This document shows positions 1 through 8,921 of a stretch of DNA of 64,000 nucleotides, in pieces (the stretch's first letter is position 1; each line of letters begins with the position of its first letter). The position numbers and the translations under genes were made by a program. Source of the DNA: Geomonas limicola (lineage in GTDB: Bacteria; Desulfobacterota; Desulfuromonadia; Geobacterales; Geobacteraceae); the NCBI RefSeq assembly GCF_014193675.1, contig NZ_BLXZ01000008.1, positions 124,001 to 188,000 on the forward strand, written 5' to 3'. The notes beneath the pieces are model-generated. The model was not told the DNA's origin. It worked only from the letters and a program-made list of their open reading frames with translations, and searched no databases.

Positions 1-405
1 CGGGAGCGGGTTGCCGAGGGGGGAGACGAGACCATCCTCCTCGTGGAGGACGAGCCGGCCATCCTGGACATGGCTACCCAGATCCTGGCCGGTCAGGGGT
101 ACCGTGTCCTGACGGCGCAGGCACCGGGCGAGGCGATCGCACTCATGCTGGAGCACCGGGGGGTGGTCGACCTGCTGGTGACCGACGTGGTGATGCCGGA
201 GATGAACGGGCGCGACCTTGCCCAGAGCCTGAAGAAATTGAACCCCGAGCTGCGCTGTCTCTTCATTTCCGGGTACACGGCCGACATCATCGCGCCGCAC
301 GGGCTGCTGGAGCCCGGTGTCTGCTTCCTGGAAAAGCCGTTCAACCTGGGCGACCTGGCCGCGAAGGTCCGCGAGGTCCTCGACGGCGTCGTTATCTCAA
401 GTTGA
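1..405 (+). CDS. Receiver domain at the C-terminus of a sensor or hybrid kinase (5' truncated)
   Basis: The reading frame is open from the first base of the window, so the gene starts upstream. The visible 134 residues form one CheY-like receiver domain. The acidic pocket is in ILLVEDEP, the phospho-acceptor Asp is in LLVTDVVMPEMNG, the conserved Thr/Ser position is in FISGYT and the Lys is in FLEKPF. A receiver preceded by a GDETILLVEDEP linker is typical of the C-terminal domain of hybrid histidine kinases in Geobacter-type bacteria. There is no DNA-binding domain after it. An internal GTG at 43 would give a free-standing receiver but has no obvious ribosome binding site. The upstream part decides the exact protein type. 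Confidence 0.85.
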   Translation, partial: RERVAEGGDETILLVEDEPAILDMATQILAGQGYRVLTAQAPGEAIALMLEHRGVVDLLVTDVVMPEMNGRDLAQSLKKLNPELRCLFISGYTADIIAPHGLLEPGVCFLEKPFNLGDLAAKVREVLDGVVISS

Positions 406-562
406 TGTGGTGTTCGAAGGGGGCACAGCTCAACCATCGACTCTAGACTGGCAGCTTGGTTTCCGCTTCCCGATCACGGCTTCCTTTTCTCGTCGTAGGA
501 GTTGTATTACGATAAGGGGAGACGCAGCTACCGTAACCGGAGCAGTCGTGGAGGAGAAGCAG

Positions 563-1201
563 ATGAAGGTAACGAGAATCGGCATCGTCGGATCTGGTCA
601 TATCGGAGGCAATCTCGGCATCTTGCTCGGCAAGGCGGGGTACGAGATCTTCTTCAGCTCGAGACACCCGGAGGCGCTGCAGGGCCTGGTCCAGGAGGCC
701 GGACCTGCCGCTCGTGTGGGGACGGCGGAGGAGGCCATCGCCTTTGGCGACGTGGTGATCCTCTCCATTCCGCTCAAGAGCTACCGGGAATTGGACAGGG
801 AGGTAAAACAGGCCCTGAAAGGGAAGGTCGTCATCGACACCTCGAACCCTTACCCGGAGCGGGACGGGGTGATGGCAGTCGAAGCGCGGCAGGATGCCGG
901 CGGCATGGGGACCGTGGTCTCGCGCCTACTGCCGGAAGCGCGGATCGTGAGGGCGTTCAACTCGGTCTACTTCGAGGATCTTAAAAAGGGGATCAACCAG
1001 AAGGGCGAGCGTATCGGCATACCGATCGCGGGGGACGACGGGGAAGCCGTGGACGTCGCCGTGGAACTGGCCCGGAGAGCGGGGCTCGATCCTGTCGTGG
1101 TGGGAGGGCTCAGGCAGTCGAAACTCTTCGACGTCGGCACCTCCGTCTACGCCACCAGTGCCTCGGCGCGTGAGATAAAAGAGCGCCTCGGGATCGAGTG
1201 A
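563..1201 (+). CDS. NADPH-dependent F420 reductase-like dinucleotide-binding protein
   Basis: 212 residues starting MKVTRIGIVGSGHIG, a Rossmann GxGxxG loop at the very N-terminus. The sequence continues with the features of the F420_oxidored/NADP_oxidoreductase coenzyme-F420 family, including VVILSIPLKSY and VIDTSNPYPERDG. These proteins bind NAD(P) and reduce a small substrate; many bacterial members act without F420, so the substrate is unknown. The ATG at 563 is preceded by GGAGGAGAAG, which favours it over longer starts. Length is normal for the family. It stands alone, and a strong hairpin at 1231-1262 separates it from the convergent FKBP gene. Confidence 0.8.
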   Translation: MKVTRIGIVGSGHIGGNLGILLGKAGYEIFFSSRHPEALQGLVQEAGPAARVGTAEEAIAFGDVVILSIPLKSYRELDREVKQALKGKVVIDTSNPYPERDGVMAVEARQDAGGMGTVVSRLLPEARIVRAFNSVYFEDLKKGINQKGERIGIPIAGDDGEAVDVAVELARRAGLDPVVVGGLRQSKLFDVGTSVYATSASAREIKERLGIE

Positions 1202-1230
1202 GAACGGAAACAGCCAGCGAGAGAAACAAA

Positions 1231-1262
1231 GCGAGGGCCGGTCAGCAATGACCGGCCCTCGC
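1231..1262 (-). terminator. Intrinsic terminator behind the SlyD-like gene
   Basis: A perfect 14-bp stem, GCGAGGGCCGGTCA with its complement, around a GCAA loop. On the minus strand it is followed by TTTGTTTC, so it best serves the minus-strand FKBP gene. It may also stop the plus-strand gene ending at 1201. Confidence 0.8.
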
Positions 1263-1310
1263 GCATTTCAGGTGCCTGCTTTCGTTGTCAATAGTCCATC
1301 GACAAGTGCC

Positions 1311-1787
1311 TCAGTGCGTGTGTCTCTCCCTCACCTGGGCGAGTTCCTCCCCGGTGGCGTCCCGGACGGCGACGACGGTGCACTCGAAGACCAGCGCCAT
1401 TCCCGCCAGGGGATGATTGGCGTCGAGGACCGCCTTGCCGTCGGCGATGTCCGTTACCGTCGCATAGGCGGGCGGTGCGTCGCTGTCGTCGGGCACCGTT
1501 CCTTCCAGCTGCATGCCGACCTCCAGGGGCTGCGGGAGCTGCTCAACGGGAACCATGTCGACCAGTTCAGGGTCGTATTCGCCGAAGGCATCCGCGGGCT
1601 GCAGCTTTACCGTCACCGAGCAACCGACGCTCTGCCCCTCGAGGGCCGCCTCCACCGGAGCGAAGATGCCGCCGTAGCCGCCATGCAGGTACTGAAGTTG
1701 CTCGTCGTCCGCCTTGAGCAGGTTGCCGTCGCTGTCGGCGACGGTGTAGCTGAGAGTGACGACTTTATCGTTGGTGATTGTGCTCAT
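1311..1787 (-). CDS. slyD: SlyD-type FKBP peptidyl-prolyl cis-trans isomerase
   Basis: 158 residues. The FKBP fold is recognisable from VVTLSYTVADSDGNLL at the N-terminus, the LHGGYGG and ALEGQSVG segments, then an insert-in-flap region around ADAFGEYDPELVDMVP, and a return to the FKBP core with NHPLAGMALVFECTVVAV. This order is the SlyD arrangement of an FKBP core interrupted by a chaperone insert. SlyD catalyses prolyl isomerisation and binds unfolded clients. The long His/Cys-rich metal tail of E. coli SlyD is absent; the protein ends soon after with RERHTH. The start MSTITNDK is chosen because AAGGACGG lies just upstream. Confidence 0.88.
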   Translation of the reverse strand: MSTITNDKVVTLSYTVADSDGNLLKADDEQLQYLHGGYGGIFAPVEAALEGQSVGCSVTVKLQPADAFGEYDPELVDMVPVEQLPQPLEVGMQLEGTVPDDSDAPPAYATVTDIADGKAVLDANHPLAGMALVFECTVVAVRDATGEELAQVRERHTH

Positions 1788-2191
1788 GGTCCGTCCTTGA
1801 AAGAGTGATAGGCGGCCGGTCGTTACTTCTCTCCGGCGCGCAAGAAGGGACATCATAGCATAAAAAGGCGCAAACACTAGGAGTCAGGTTTTTACCTGCC
1901 ACCGGCGTCTCCCGGAGATACCGTAGGGGTGCGCCCTCTCTGCAGATCTGTGAGTACTGCTTCTCGTAGTCTGACGTATCGGTCAGGCATTTTTAATTTA
2001 CTTTCTAAATGATATCTCCTATAGTCCCACTGTCTCTGCCACTGGAAGGTAATCTCATAGTTAGATTTGATACGTTTACTAGCTGTGACGAAGGACTCTA
2101 GCTACACGATGCTGAAGATCCTGATGTTCGATTACTAGCACAACCGTCGAGAAGATGCTGCTGAATACTATTTTAATGGAGGGATGTATCT
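1788..2191. other. Gene-free region, AT-richer than its surroundings
   Basis: About 400 bases between the divergent FKBP and lipoprotein genes. It is noticeably richer in A and T than its neighbours (for example 1990-2060). It presumably holds the promoters of both genes, but I cannot pick a convincing -35/-10 pair and see no RNA motif. Confidence 0.5.
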
Positions 2192-2617
2192 ATGAAACGT
2201 GTGTTGTATCTTCTTGTCGCTTGCGCACTAGCCTTACAGGGCTGCTCGATCTACAAGGCAGCCACTGCGCCGGCACCGATTGCCCTGGAAAACGTGAAAA
2301 ACGGTTCCAGCAGGATCGCCATCGTGGGAACTCTCGGGGTTCCGAAAATGACGGAGACCAAAGACAACGCCAAGACCGATGTTTATGAGTTCGTGAACGG
2401 CAGTCACGAAGGGACCAAGGCGAGGATCGTCATCTACATTGCGGGCGATCTCTTCACGATCGGCCTGACTGAGCTGGTGTTCTGGCCGATGGAGCTTGGC
2501 CTCGGACAGGGCACCCCCGGGCGTGCGGTCGTGACCTATGGCATGGACGATATCGCGAAGTCGGTCCTGCTTACCAAGGCGGACGGCTCGCCCTGGGAAG
2601 CCACGCAGACCCCTTAA
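2192..2617 (+). CDS. Small lipoprotein of unknown function
   Basis: 141 residues. A lipoprotein signal peptide, MKRVLYLLVACALALQGC, places the lipidated Cys at residue 18. The mature part has a segment GTLGVPKMTE followed by DVYEFVNG and a hydrophobic stretch LFTIGLTELVFWPMELGLG. The GxP...YEF pattern recalls small BamE/SmpA-like outer membrane lipoproteins, but the match is weak and I do not assign a function. GGAGG lies about 10 bases before the ATG. The gene stands alone. Confidence 0.75.
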   Translation: MKRVLYLLVACALALQGCSIYKAATAPAPIALENVKNGSSRIAIVGTLGVPKMTETKDNAKTDVYEFVNGSHEGTKARIVIYIAGDLFTIGLTELVFWPMELGLGQGTPGRAVVTYGMDDIAKSVLLTKADGSPWEATQTP

Positions 2618-2984
2618 GCGACCTCGGTTCCCTTTCGGCAAGCGAGCAACCTCACCTGCACTTCAGCCGTGGCGTGCGCGGATCCCGGTCAACCGTTCGT
2701 TATCGGGAGAGGCGCCACCACGGCTTTTCGGTCACAGTTTTCTCCTGCTGGTAGCGCCACCTCTGCGTGAATCAAGCCGGGCGTCTTGGGACTGATTTCC
2801 GCTCCCTTCCTTTGTAGCAGCAAGGGCTACTGGAACAACCGAAAGTCTGCTACGTATCAATGCCGGCTTCTGATGGATCACAGAGACATTACCCTGGAAC
2901 CTTGGTATCCTAAGAGCGGAACGGACCCTCTCAGCTCCAATAGAGGTGTCGTCTGAACAGTAGGAGATCGGTTCCGGGGGTGGG
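2618..2984. other. Gene-free region upstream of the sensor kinase
   Basis: About 370 bases with no convincing ORF, RNA or hairpin. It probably carries the kinase promoter; I see no clear consensus. Confidence 0.4.
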
Positions 2985-4406
2985 ATGGGTGCAGCGGAGA
3001 TCAAACTGAAGGGGGGATGGAAGCTTCTTGTCGCCGTGGGGACAGTTGCGCTTGCCGCCCTGGTGCAGGCCCAATGGCTGGATGTCGTCGGCCACCGCTT
3101 CCCGTTCCTGCTGTTCTTTCCGGCCGTAACCGTGACCGCGCTGTATGCCGGTACCTCGGCAGGGCTTCTCGCGATCGTCCTTTCTGCGTTTTTCGCCTCC
3201 TACCGCCTGGCCCCCTATGGCCACCTCTTCTTGATCCAGGATGCCTCGGACCGGCTCGGCCTGCTCATTTTCGTCGTCAGTGGCGTAGCCATCTGTCTTG
3301 TCGTGAAAGCCCTCCATCGCCTGCAGGCACGCGCCTCCGAAGCCGAACTCCAGGCGAAGATTGCCGAGGCACGCAGGGCGGATGCCGCGCGCTTGCTGGA
3401 AAGCGAGGCACGCTACCGGATCCTGTTCGAGAACAACATGGACGCGGTCTTTCTAACGATACCGGACGGCAGGGTCATAGCGGCAAATCCGGCGGCTTGC
3501 ACCATGTTCGGCTGGACCGAAGAAGAGCTCTGCCGCATCGGACGGGCGGGGGTCATGGATCTGAAGGATCCCCGCCTGCCGGAGGCGCTGGCGCAGCGGG
3601 CTCTGCAGGGGAGGTACCAGTGCGAGCTGACCTGCGTGCGTCGCGACGGCACGAAGTTCGACGCGGAGGTGGGCTCCGTCATCCTCAACGAAGAGAACCA
3701 GTCGTTCGTGATCATCCGCGACATCACGCAGCGAAAACTGGCCGAGCAGACCCAGAGAAAGTATGCCCAGCGCCTCATCATGCAGGAGGAGGACCTGCGC
3801 AAATCCATTGCCATGGATCTGCATGACCAGGTTGGCCAGCTGCTGGTGGCTCTCGGGTTCAATCTGCGTCACCTGGGGCAGCGGGTGCCTGAGGGGGCTG
3901 CTGCCGATGTCCCGCAGATCCTGGAAGATTCCAGGCTGCTGCTCAAGGACGTCAACACGAGCATCCGTGACCTGATGGCTGAACTACGCCCGCATCAGCT
4001 GGATACCCTTGGCCTGGTGGAGGCTATCCGTTCCTATGGAATGCACTACCAGAGGAGGACCGGGATAAAGGTGGAGATCATCGCGGTTGAGGACTTCCCG
4101 CGCTTGAGCAGCAGCGTCGAGACCGCCCTGTTCCGGATCGTCCAGGAGGCGCTCAACAATATCTCCAAGTACTCCGGTGCCTCGAAGGTCGCGGTGGTGC
4201 TGCACGATGCCGGCGCGATACGCCTCACCATCAGCGACGACGGCAAGGGTTTCGAACCGCAGCAGGAGGTGCCCCATCCCACAGGCTCGGGATGGGGGCT
4301 CACCATCATGCGCGAGCGTACCGAACTGCTGGGAGGCCAGTTCTCCCTGGAAACCGCTCCAGGAAAGGGGACGACCATCCGGGTGACCATCAGAGACAGG
4401 GATTAG
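2985..4406 (+). CDS. Membrane sensor histidine kinase (DUF4118-PAS-HisKA_3-HATPase)
   Basis: 473 residues. Residues 12-110 contain a DUF4118-like bundle of membrane helices, as in KdpD-type sensors, including FPFLLFFPAVTVTALYAG. A coiled linker (112-140) leads to a PAS domain (about 140-250). A NarX/LiaS-type dimerisation domain follows with the phospho-acceptor His280 in MDLHDQVGQLL, then an HATPase_c domain with N box EALNNISKYS and G box ISDDGKGF. The family autophosphorylates on His and normally passes the phosphate to a LuxR-type response regulator. No such regulator lies next to it here, so it is an orphan kinase in this window. Confidence 0.9.
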   Translation: MGAAEIKLKGGWKLLVAVGTVALAALVQAQWLDVVGHRFPFLLFFPAVTVTALYAGTSAGLLAIVLSAFFASYRLAPYGHLFLIQDASDRLGLLIFVVSGVAICLVVKALHRLQARASEAELQAKIAEARRADAARLLESEARYRILFENNMDAVFLTIPDGRVIAANPAACTMFGWTEEELCRIGRAGVMDLKDPRLPEALAQRALQGRYQCELTCVRRDGTKFDAEVGSVILNEENQSFVIIRDITQRKLAEQTQRKYAQRLIMQEEDLRKSIAMDLHDQVGQLLVALGFNLRHLGQRVPEGAAADVPQILEDSRLLLKDVNTSIRDLMAELRPHQLDTLGLVEAIRSYGMHYQRRTGIKVEIIAVEDFPRLSSSVETALFRIVQEALNNISKYSGASKVAVVLHDAGAIRLTISDDGKGFEPQQEVPHPTGSGWGLTIMRERTELLGGQFSLETAPGKGTTIRVTIRDRD

Positions 4407-4487
4407 CTATCGGAAGCTACTTATCGTACGACTCACTTACGCTGCGGCGCCCTAGCGCTGGTACCACAAAAAGGAGAACCCCTACCG

Positions 4488-4826
4488 ATGTCCTCGTGTG
4501 ATTTCTACTGTGACAAGATCCTGACCCGGACCATCGAGGTGCCGGTCTGTTACGAGAACGACCAGGTTTTTGCCTTCCACCACACCAATCCTATCTGGGA
4601 ACACCACATCGTCCTGTTGCCCAAAAAGCATCTCGAATCGCTGATCTCCCTGGAGGAAGCCGACAACGAACTGCTGCTCGAACTGATGCGCGCGGCAAAG
4701 ACCATCGCGGGTGACCTGATGGCCCGCTTCGGTGCGGCCCGGGTCTACACGAACCTGGGCGAGTACCAGTCCTCGAAACACCTGCACTGGCACATCGGGG
4801 CGGGGAAACAACTGCGACCGTACTGA
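4488..4826 (+). CDS. HIT family nucleotide hydrolase/transferase
   Basis: 112 residues ending in the histidine triad HLHWHIG, with the HIT-fold stretch HHIVLLPKKHLESL earlier. HIT proteins hydrolyse or transfer nucleoside monophosphates from phosphoramidates and dinucleotides; the second His of the triad is the nucleophile. The short N-terminus with Cys4 and Cys8 (CDFYCDK) differs from the CxxC zinc site of HINT-like proteins, so the substrate is open. AAAAAGGAG precedes the ATG. A strong hairpin at 4911-4949 lies downstream. Confidence 0.85.
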   Translation: MSSCDFYCDKILTRTIEVPVCYENDQVFAFHHTNPIWEHHIVLLPKKHLESLISLEEADNELLLELMRAAKTIAGDLMARFGAARVYTNLGEYQSSKHLHWHIGAGKQLRPY

Positions 4827-4910
4827 GCCAGGGACTGGACTTGGGTATCGCCCTGATCACATGAGATTCAAGTCGTATTTCACACGCGTCCTTCTGGGTA
4901 GCATTGCAAA

Positions 4911-4949
4911 AAACGCCGTAACCCTCATTGCTCGGGGGTTACGGCGTTT
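4911..4949. terminator. Bidirectional intrinsic terminator
   Basis: A 14-bp stem, AAACGCCGTAACCC with its complement, around an 11-nt loop. It lies between convergent genes. On the minus strand the stem runs into TTTTTTGC, and on the plus strand into a shorter T-rich stretch. Confidence 0.85.
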
Positions 4950-5002
4950 CCGTTTGCTAATAGCTATACCATACGATCCTGCGGGGCCACTCTGGCACTA
5001 AC

Positions 5003-5527
5003 TCATGATTTGCGAAGCTTTCTGCCAAAGAAGCCAACGTCAAATGCAATATTTGGCATGCTTAACGCCGACCCTTCGGTATACCACGCCGATTCCACGG
5101 TGAAGGGAGCATTGACGGAGGCAAAACTAGCGAAAGGATCGGAGTCCGCATAGAAAGCGGCCAGCATGTAGTCCGTATCACTCAACAATGTATAAGGAGT
5201 AGCAAGATCCACCCACCGGTAACCGTTCGCATCTTTGGGGCTCACCGTCCCTGCTGGCACGGTAGCGCTTGCTAGCAGATTGCCATTCATGTCAAAGAGA
5301 CCGATCGGGCGACCGCTTGTTAGCCCGTTCCCGTAATAATCGGCCACGCCAAGCCCGGTAACCATAAACGCCTGGCTGGAACGGAACTCGTAACCTACGG
5401 TCCCCCCCCCACCTGGGAAGTACCAGCCCCCTGCACTAGGAGTCCCGGCCAAGGTACTTGCATCTGCCAGTCCTGCCATCCCCGCTAACCAGAAAACCAA
5501 AGCAGCGAAAATCCTCAAGGCTTTCAT
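5003..5527 (-). CDS. Secreted protein resembling DUF4082/PEP-CTERM proteins, sorting tail apparently lost
   Basis: 174 residues. A clear signal peptide, MKALRIFAALVFWLAGMAG with cleavage after ADA, is followed by a beta-rich domain (about 30-165) of the kind found in PEP-CTERM exported proteins, with GYEFRSSQAFMVTGLGVADY, LLASATVPAGT and TPYTLLSDTDYMLAAFY. The end is odd. After NIAFDVGF the protein stops at FGRKLRKS. That basic tail looks like the last residues of a PEP-CTERM signal, but the PEP motif and membrane helix are missing. The start is set by GGAGGTGGGAA before the ATG; the longer frame begins in the ribosome binding site region. Function is unknown. Confidence 0.75.
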   Translation of the reverse strand: MKALRIFAALVFWLAGMAGLADASTLAGTPSAGGWYFPGGGGTVGYEFRSSQAFMVTGLGVADYYGNGLTSGRPIGLFDMNGNLLASATVPAGTVSPKDANGYRWVDLATPYTLLSDTDYMLAAFYADSDPFASFASVNAPFTVESAWYTEGSALSMPNIAFDVGFFGRKLRKS

Positions 5528-5780
5528 TTCCCACCTCCGTGAAAGAGATTCCTGCACCCAGGTAACCGTCAGCAGAATTGCACGCCAGAGTGGGTCGTTG
5601 AGTCATTTCAACAACATCCAAAATCGAACCTGTTGTGCCGACTGCTTCACGTGTAAAAACGCCGATATGGTTGGAAAGAAATGTAAGGGTTTCCGACATG
5701 GTTTCGGTGAGCTGATGATTCAAGATCTCGAAAAACGCGGCGCAAGGCAGACGGAGTCGGCAGGGGAGCGGGGCTCCTCC

Positions 5781-8561
5781 TCAGATCCGCACGGTTTTGT
5801 AGAGGAAGTTCTTGAACCGGAAAAAGCGCTTGCGCTCTTCCTCGTCCTCGAGGTCGGCGCCGACGGCCTTCAGATGCCGCGCGATCTCGGGCATGGTCTT
5901 CCCTGCCTGGACGCGGCTCTTCTCGATGACCTGGCAGACCACGTCGCGCGAGATCCTGCTCTGCGAGAACGGCTCGTAGACCGCCTCCCAGAAGTCCTGA
6001 CCTGCGGCTATCGCACTGAGGATACCGGCTGCCACTTCGTCGACCAGCCGCTCGGCCGCCGGCACCACCTGGTCGCGGGAGCCGTCCTTGATCGCCCGTC
6101 TGATATCCGCGCCGGTCACCACCTTGCCGCTTCTGAAGAAGAGCGCCCGCAACAGGATACTGCGCAACTCGCGGATGTTCCCCTGGTAGTTGTGCCCGAC
6201 CAGGGCGTCCTTGGCGTCCTTGGAAAGAGACGGCGACTCGTCGCGCCCCTCTTCGCGGCCGCGGTAGGTGCGGTAGAGCTTGCCGAGGAAGTGGGTGGCC
6301 AAGTCGGGAATATCCTCGCGCCGCTCGTTCAAGGAGGGCACCACCACGGAGAGCTCGGTCAGGCGGTGGTAGAGGTCCTCGCGGAAGTTCCCGAGGCTGA
6401 TCTCGCGGCGCAGGTCCTTGTTGGTGGCGGCGACCAAAAGGACGCGGCTGATCCTCTCGCGGTTCTCGCCCAGGCGCACGAAACCGCCGTTATCCAGAAA
6501 ACGCAGGAGCTGCACCTGGGTCTTCGGGTCGGCATCGCCGATCTCGTCCAGGAAGACCACCCCACCTCCTGCCTCCTCGATGATCCCCTTGCGGTCGCTG
6601 TAGGCGCCGGTAAAGGCCCCTTTGATGTGCCCGAAGAGTTCGGAGTAGGTGAGTTCGCCGCTGTAGGCCGCGATGTTGGTCTTCTTGACCGGGAGCTCGC
6701 CGTCCGGGTTCACCTCTTTGCGGTAGAGCTCGTTCAGCTTGTTGTAGAGGTTGTTGAAGAAGAACTCCTTGCCGGCGCCGGTGGGACCGAGGACCAGGAT
6801 GGAGGGGAGCCCGATGGTCGCCTCCTGCAGGATGTTGCGGCTCCAAAGCGCGATCCGGTTGGAGAGCGGCACCGAGACCGTGTTGATGAACTCGACGATC
6901 TCCTGGGCCTTGCGGCTGTTGCCGATGATGTTTCCCAGCCGATAGGAGGAGACCTTGGGGTCCTTGTAGGCGATGTCGCTTTGCAGCTTGGTCACCTCGT
7001 TCTGCAACCGCTCGATGCGCTGGATGTCCGAGATGTGCCGCGAGGTGAGCCTGTCGATGATCTGCAGGATCCGCTTGTGCTCCTCGGTGAAGTACCCCTC
7101 CTGCAAGGAGTTTAAGCAGATGACGGCGATCACCTGGTCGTCGGAGACGACCGGGACCGCCATCTCGCTCTTGATGAGCTCGCTCATGGAGCGGTGGAAC
7201 CCCTGGTGCTGGCCGGCGTCGGAGACCTGGCCGATGATCTGCGGCTTCTTGGACCAGGCGACGTACCCGGTAAGGCTGCGTTCCTCCACGGGGAGTTCGG
7301 GGCCGCCGATCTTGAAGGGGGGGATCTTTTTCTTGATCCACTCCTTGTTCTTGGCGCCGACGATGTTCCCTTCCTCGTCCTCGACGACCAGCCACTTCTC
7401 CCCTTCGCGCTCCTCCACGATGGCGATGGAACCGGTGTCGGCGCCGATCAGCTCGGTCGCCTTGGAGAGCACCTTGGTGAGGAACTGGTGCAGCCCCTCG
7501 TTTCGCTCCTGCAGGAGATCCGAGATCTCGGAGAGTACCTTGATCTCGAGGTGCTCGCCGCCGACCTCGTTGATGACCCGCTCCACCATCTCGGCGTGGG
7601 TCTGCAAAAGGCCGCGCTCGAACTCGGTGAAACTGCCCCGCTGCCGGGTGAAGTAGTTGATGAGGCAGATGATACGGTGCGTGTTCGGCTCGTAGCGCGG
7701 CACCATGTACAGGGAGCGCAGCGCCATCTCTTCGGTGAGCGCGCGGCGCTGAATGGTCTCGTCGCAGAGATCCGGCACGTAGAGCGGTTTTAAGAGCTGC
7801 TCGTCGACGATGATGCCGTTTTCGTTCACGTAGCGCGAGACGAGCGAGGTCCCCTGCTTGAGCCCGATGCTGCCAACGCTGTCGTAGGTGCTTTTCAGCT
7901 CCGGATCCTCGGCGTGGCTTGCCAGCACCTCCATCCCTGCGCGGTTGGGGACCAGCACCGAAGCGAGGGTGAGCCCGTCGACCAGGCGCACCGCGGAGCG
8001 CACCATGAAGCCGGCTGCCTCGCGCCGTTTGTAGAGTTCGACCCGGCGCGCCAGAAGGAGCTGCTGGTGGTACTTTCTCGCCTGGTCGAGCCGATCGCCG
8101 GACTTGGCGAGGAAGTGGGAAAGGATGGCGATCTGCTCCCCGGTCACCTCCATGCCGTCCAGGCAGGCGACGCCGATCGATTTCCCTTCGCTCGCTATGG
8201 GGAGGATGGTGCTGGCCTCGATCTGGAAACGGGTGGAGAAATCGCGGTCCTGGGGGAGGCCGGTCTCGGTGGGGCGGGCCAGGCGGGCGACTTTTTGGTT
8301 CACGAAGGTGAGGGAGACCGCGGCTTCCGAAGAGATGATGGGGAAGGTCTCTTCGCGGATGGCGTCGGCGAAGTCGCCGCAGGCGTAGGCGCAGGAGAGG
8401 GCACCGCGGGTCAGGTCCTCCAGGTAGATGCGCACCCGCTCGACGGAGGAGATGAGTCGCACCCCTTCGCTTACCATGTGGAGCGTCTCGTCCAGGTTTT
8501 CCTTGCCGAAGGAGGCGATCTTGTCGCTGATTCGGGTCAGCTGCTCGTTGATGGCTGCCAT
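5781..8561 (-). CDS. Sigma-54 activator with multiple GAF-like domains
   Basis: 926 residues. The first 540 residues hold about three GAF-like sensory domains (roughly 10-175, 190-335, 345-520), followed by a short coiled segment. An AAA+ sigma-54 interaction domain (about 560-800) has Walker A GPTGAGKE near residue 591, the sigma-54 contact loop GAFTGA near 648, Walker B GGVVFLDEIGD near 670, sensor I VAATNKDL and arginine fingers in FREDLYHRL. It should remodel the sigma-54 closed complex. Walker A departs from the common GESGTGKE form, and no ordinary Fis-type helix-turn-helix is seen; a divergent one may lie in the last 60 residues. The signal is unknown. There is no receiver domain, so it probably senses a ligand directly. 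Confidence 0.9.
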   Translation of the reverse strand: MAAINEQLTRISDKIASFGKENLDETLHMVSEGVRLISSVERVRIYLEDLTRGALSCAYACGDFADAIREETFPIISSEAAVSLTFVNQKVARLARPTETGLPQDRDFSTRFQIEASTILPIASEGKSIGVACLDGMEVTGEQIAILSHFLAKSGDRLDQARKYHQQLLLARRVELYKRREAAGFMVRSAVRLVDGLTLASVLVPNRAGMEVLASHAEDPELKSTYDSVGSIGLKQGTSLVSRYVNENGIIVDEQLLKPLYVPDLCDETIQRRALTEEMALRSLYMVPRYEPNTHRIICLINYFTRQRGSFTEFERGLLQTHAEMVERVINEVGGEHLEIKVLSEISDLLQERNEGLHQFLTKVLSKATELIGADTGSIAIVEEREGEKWLVVEDEEGNIVGAKNKEWIKKKIPPFKIGGPELPVEERSLTGYVAWSKKPQIIGQVSDAGQHQGFHRSMSELIKSEMAVPVVSDDQVIAVICLNSLQEGYFTEEHKRILQIIDRLTSRHISDIQRIERLQNEVTKLQSDIAYKDPKVSSYRLGNIIGNSRKAQEIVEFINTVSVPLSNRIALWSRNILQEATIGLPSILVLGPTGAGKEFFFNNLYNKLNELYRKEVNPDGELPVKKTNIAAYSGELTYSELFGHIKGAFTGAYSDRKGIIEEAGGGVVFLDEIGDADPKTQVQLLRFLDNGGFVRLGENRERISRVLLVAATNKDLRREISLGNFREDLYHRLTELSVVVPSLNERREDIPDLATHFLGKLYRTYRGREEGRDESPSLSKDAKDALVGHNYQGNIRELRSILLRALFFRSGKVVTGADIRRAIKDGSRDQVVPAAERLVDEVAAGILSAIAAGQDFWEAVYEPFSQSRISRDVVCQVIEKSRVQAGKTMPEIARHLKAVGADLEDEEERKRFFRFKNFLYKTVRI

Positions 8562-8921
8562 GTCGTCCTCTGAGTAAAAAATTTACACAGTGGGTACTTT
8601 AGGGAAAAACTACGGCAAAGTCAAAGTCAAAGGAAGCGTCGAGGGAGGGGGCTGTAATTGGGACGTGGCTCCGCACCCGGGCTGCGGCCTGCAGGCGTGG
8701 ATGGGGGGCGCGTTGGTGCGCTCCCTGGAAAAGGCTCGGGCGGATCTTCTCGGACAATCCCTGAAGGTGGGGCCGGGGGAAGCAGGGACTGTGCTACCGG
8801 CGTATTTTTGGGGGAAAAGGTGAAAAGGGCACTCCGGCGGCTATGGTGGGGCGGTGACCGGTCTGCCGCTGGGCACACCCCGGCACCGCCCCTGCCGGGA
8901 CGGTACCGGGTGAACTGCCGG
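8562..8921. other. Gene-free region between two minus-strand genes
   Basis: About 360 GC-rich bases. It includes a short weak plus-strand frame that I do not believe and several partial CCGG-rich inverted repeats near 8853-8920. It probably contains the end of the 9731-8922 transcript and the promoter of the sigma-54 activator. Confidence 0.4.

Noticed and set aside
5598-7115. Long plus-strand frame of 505 codons
   Set aside because: It is antisense to the sigma-54 activator, whose AAA+ motifs are certain. Its product is Val/Leu/Gly/Asp-rich as expected from a GC-rich shadow, with no start signal.
8590-8823. Plus-strand 77-codon frame in the gap at 8562-8921
   Set aside because: No ribosome binding site and low-complexity product; position between two minus genes gives no support.
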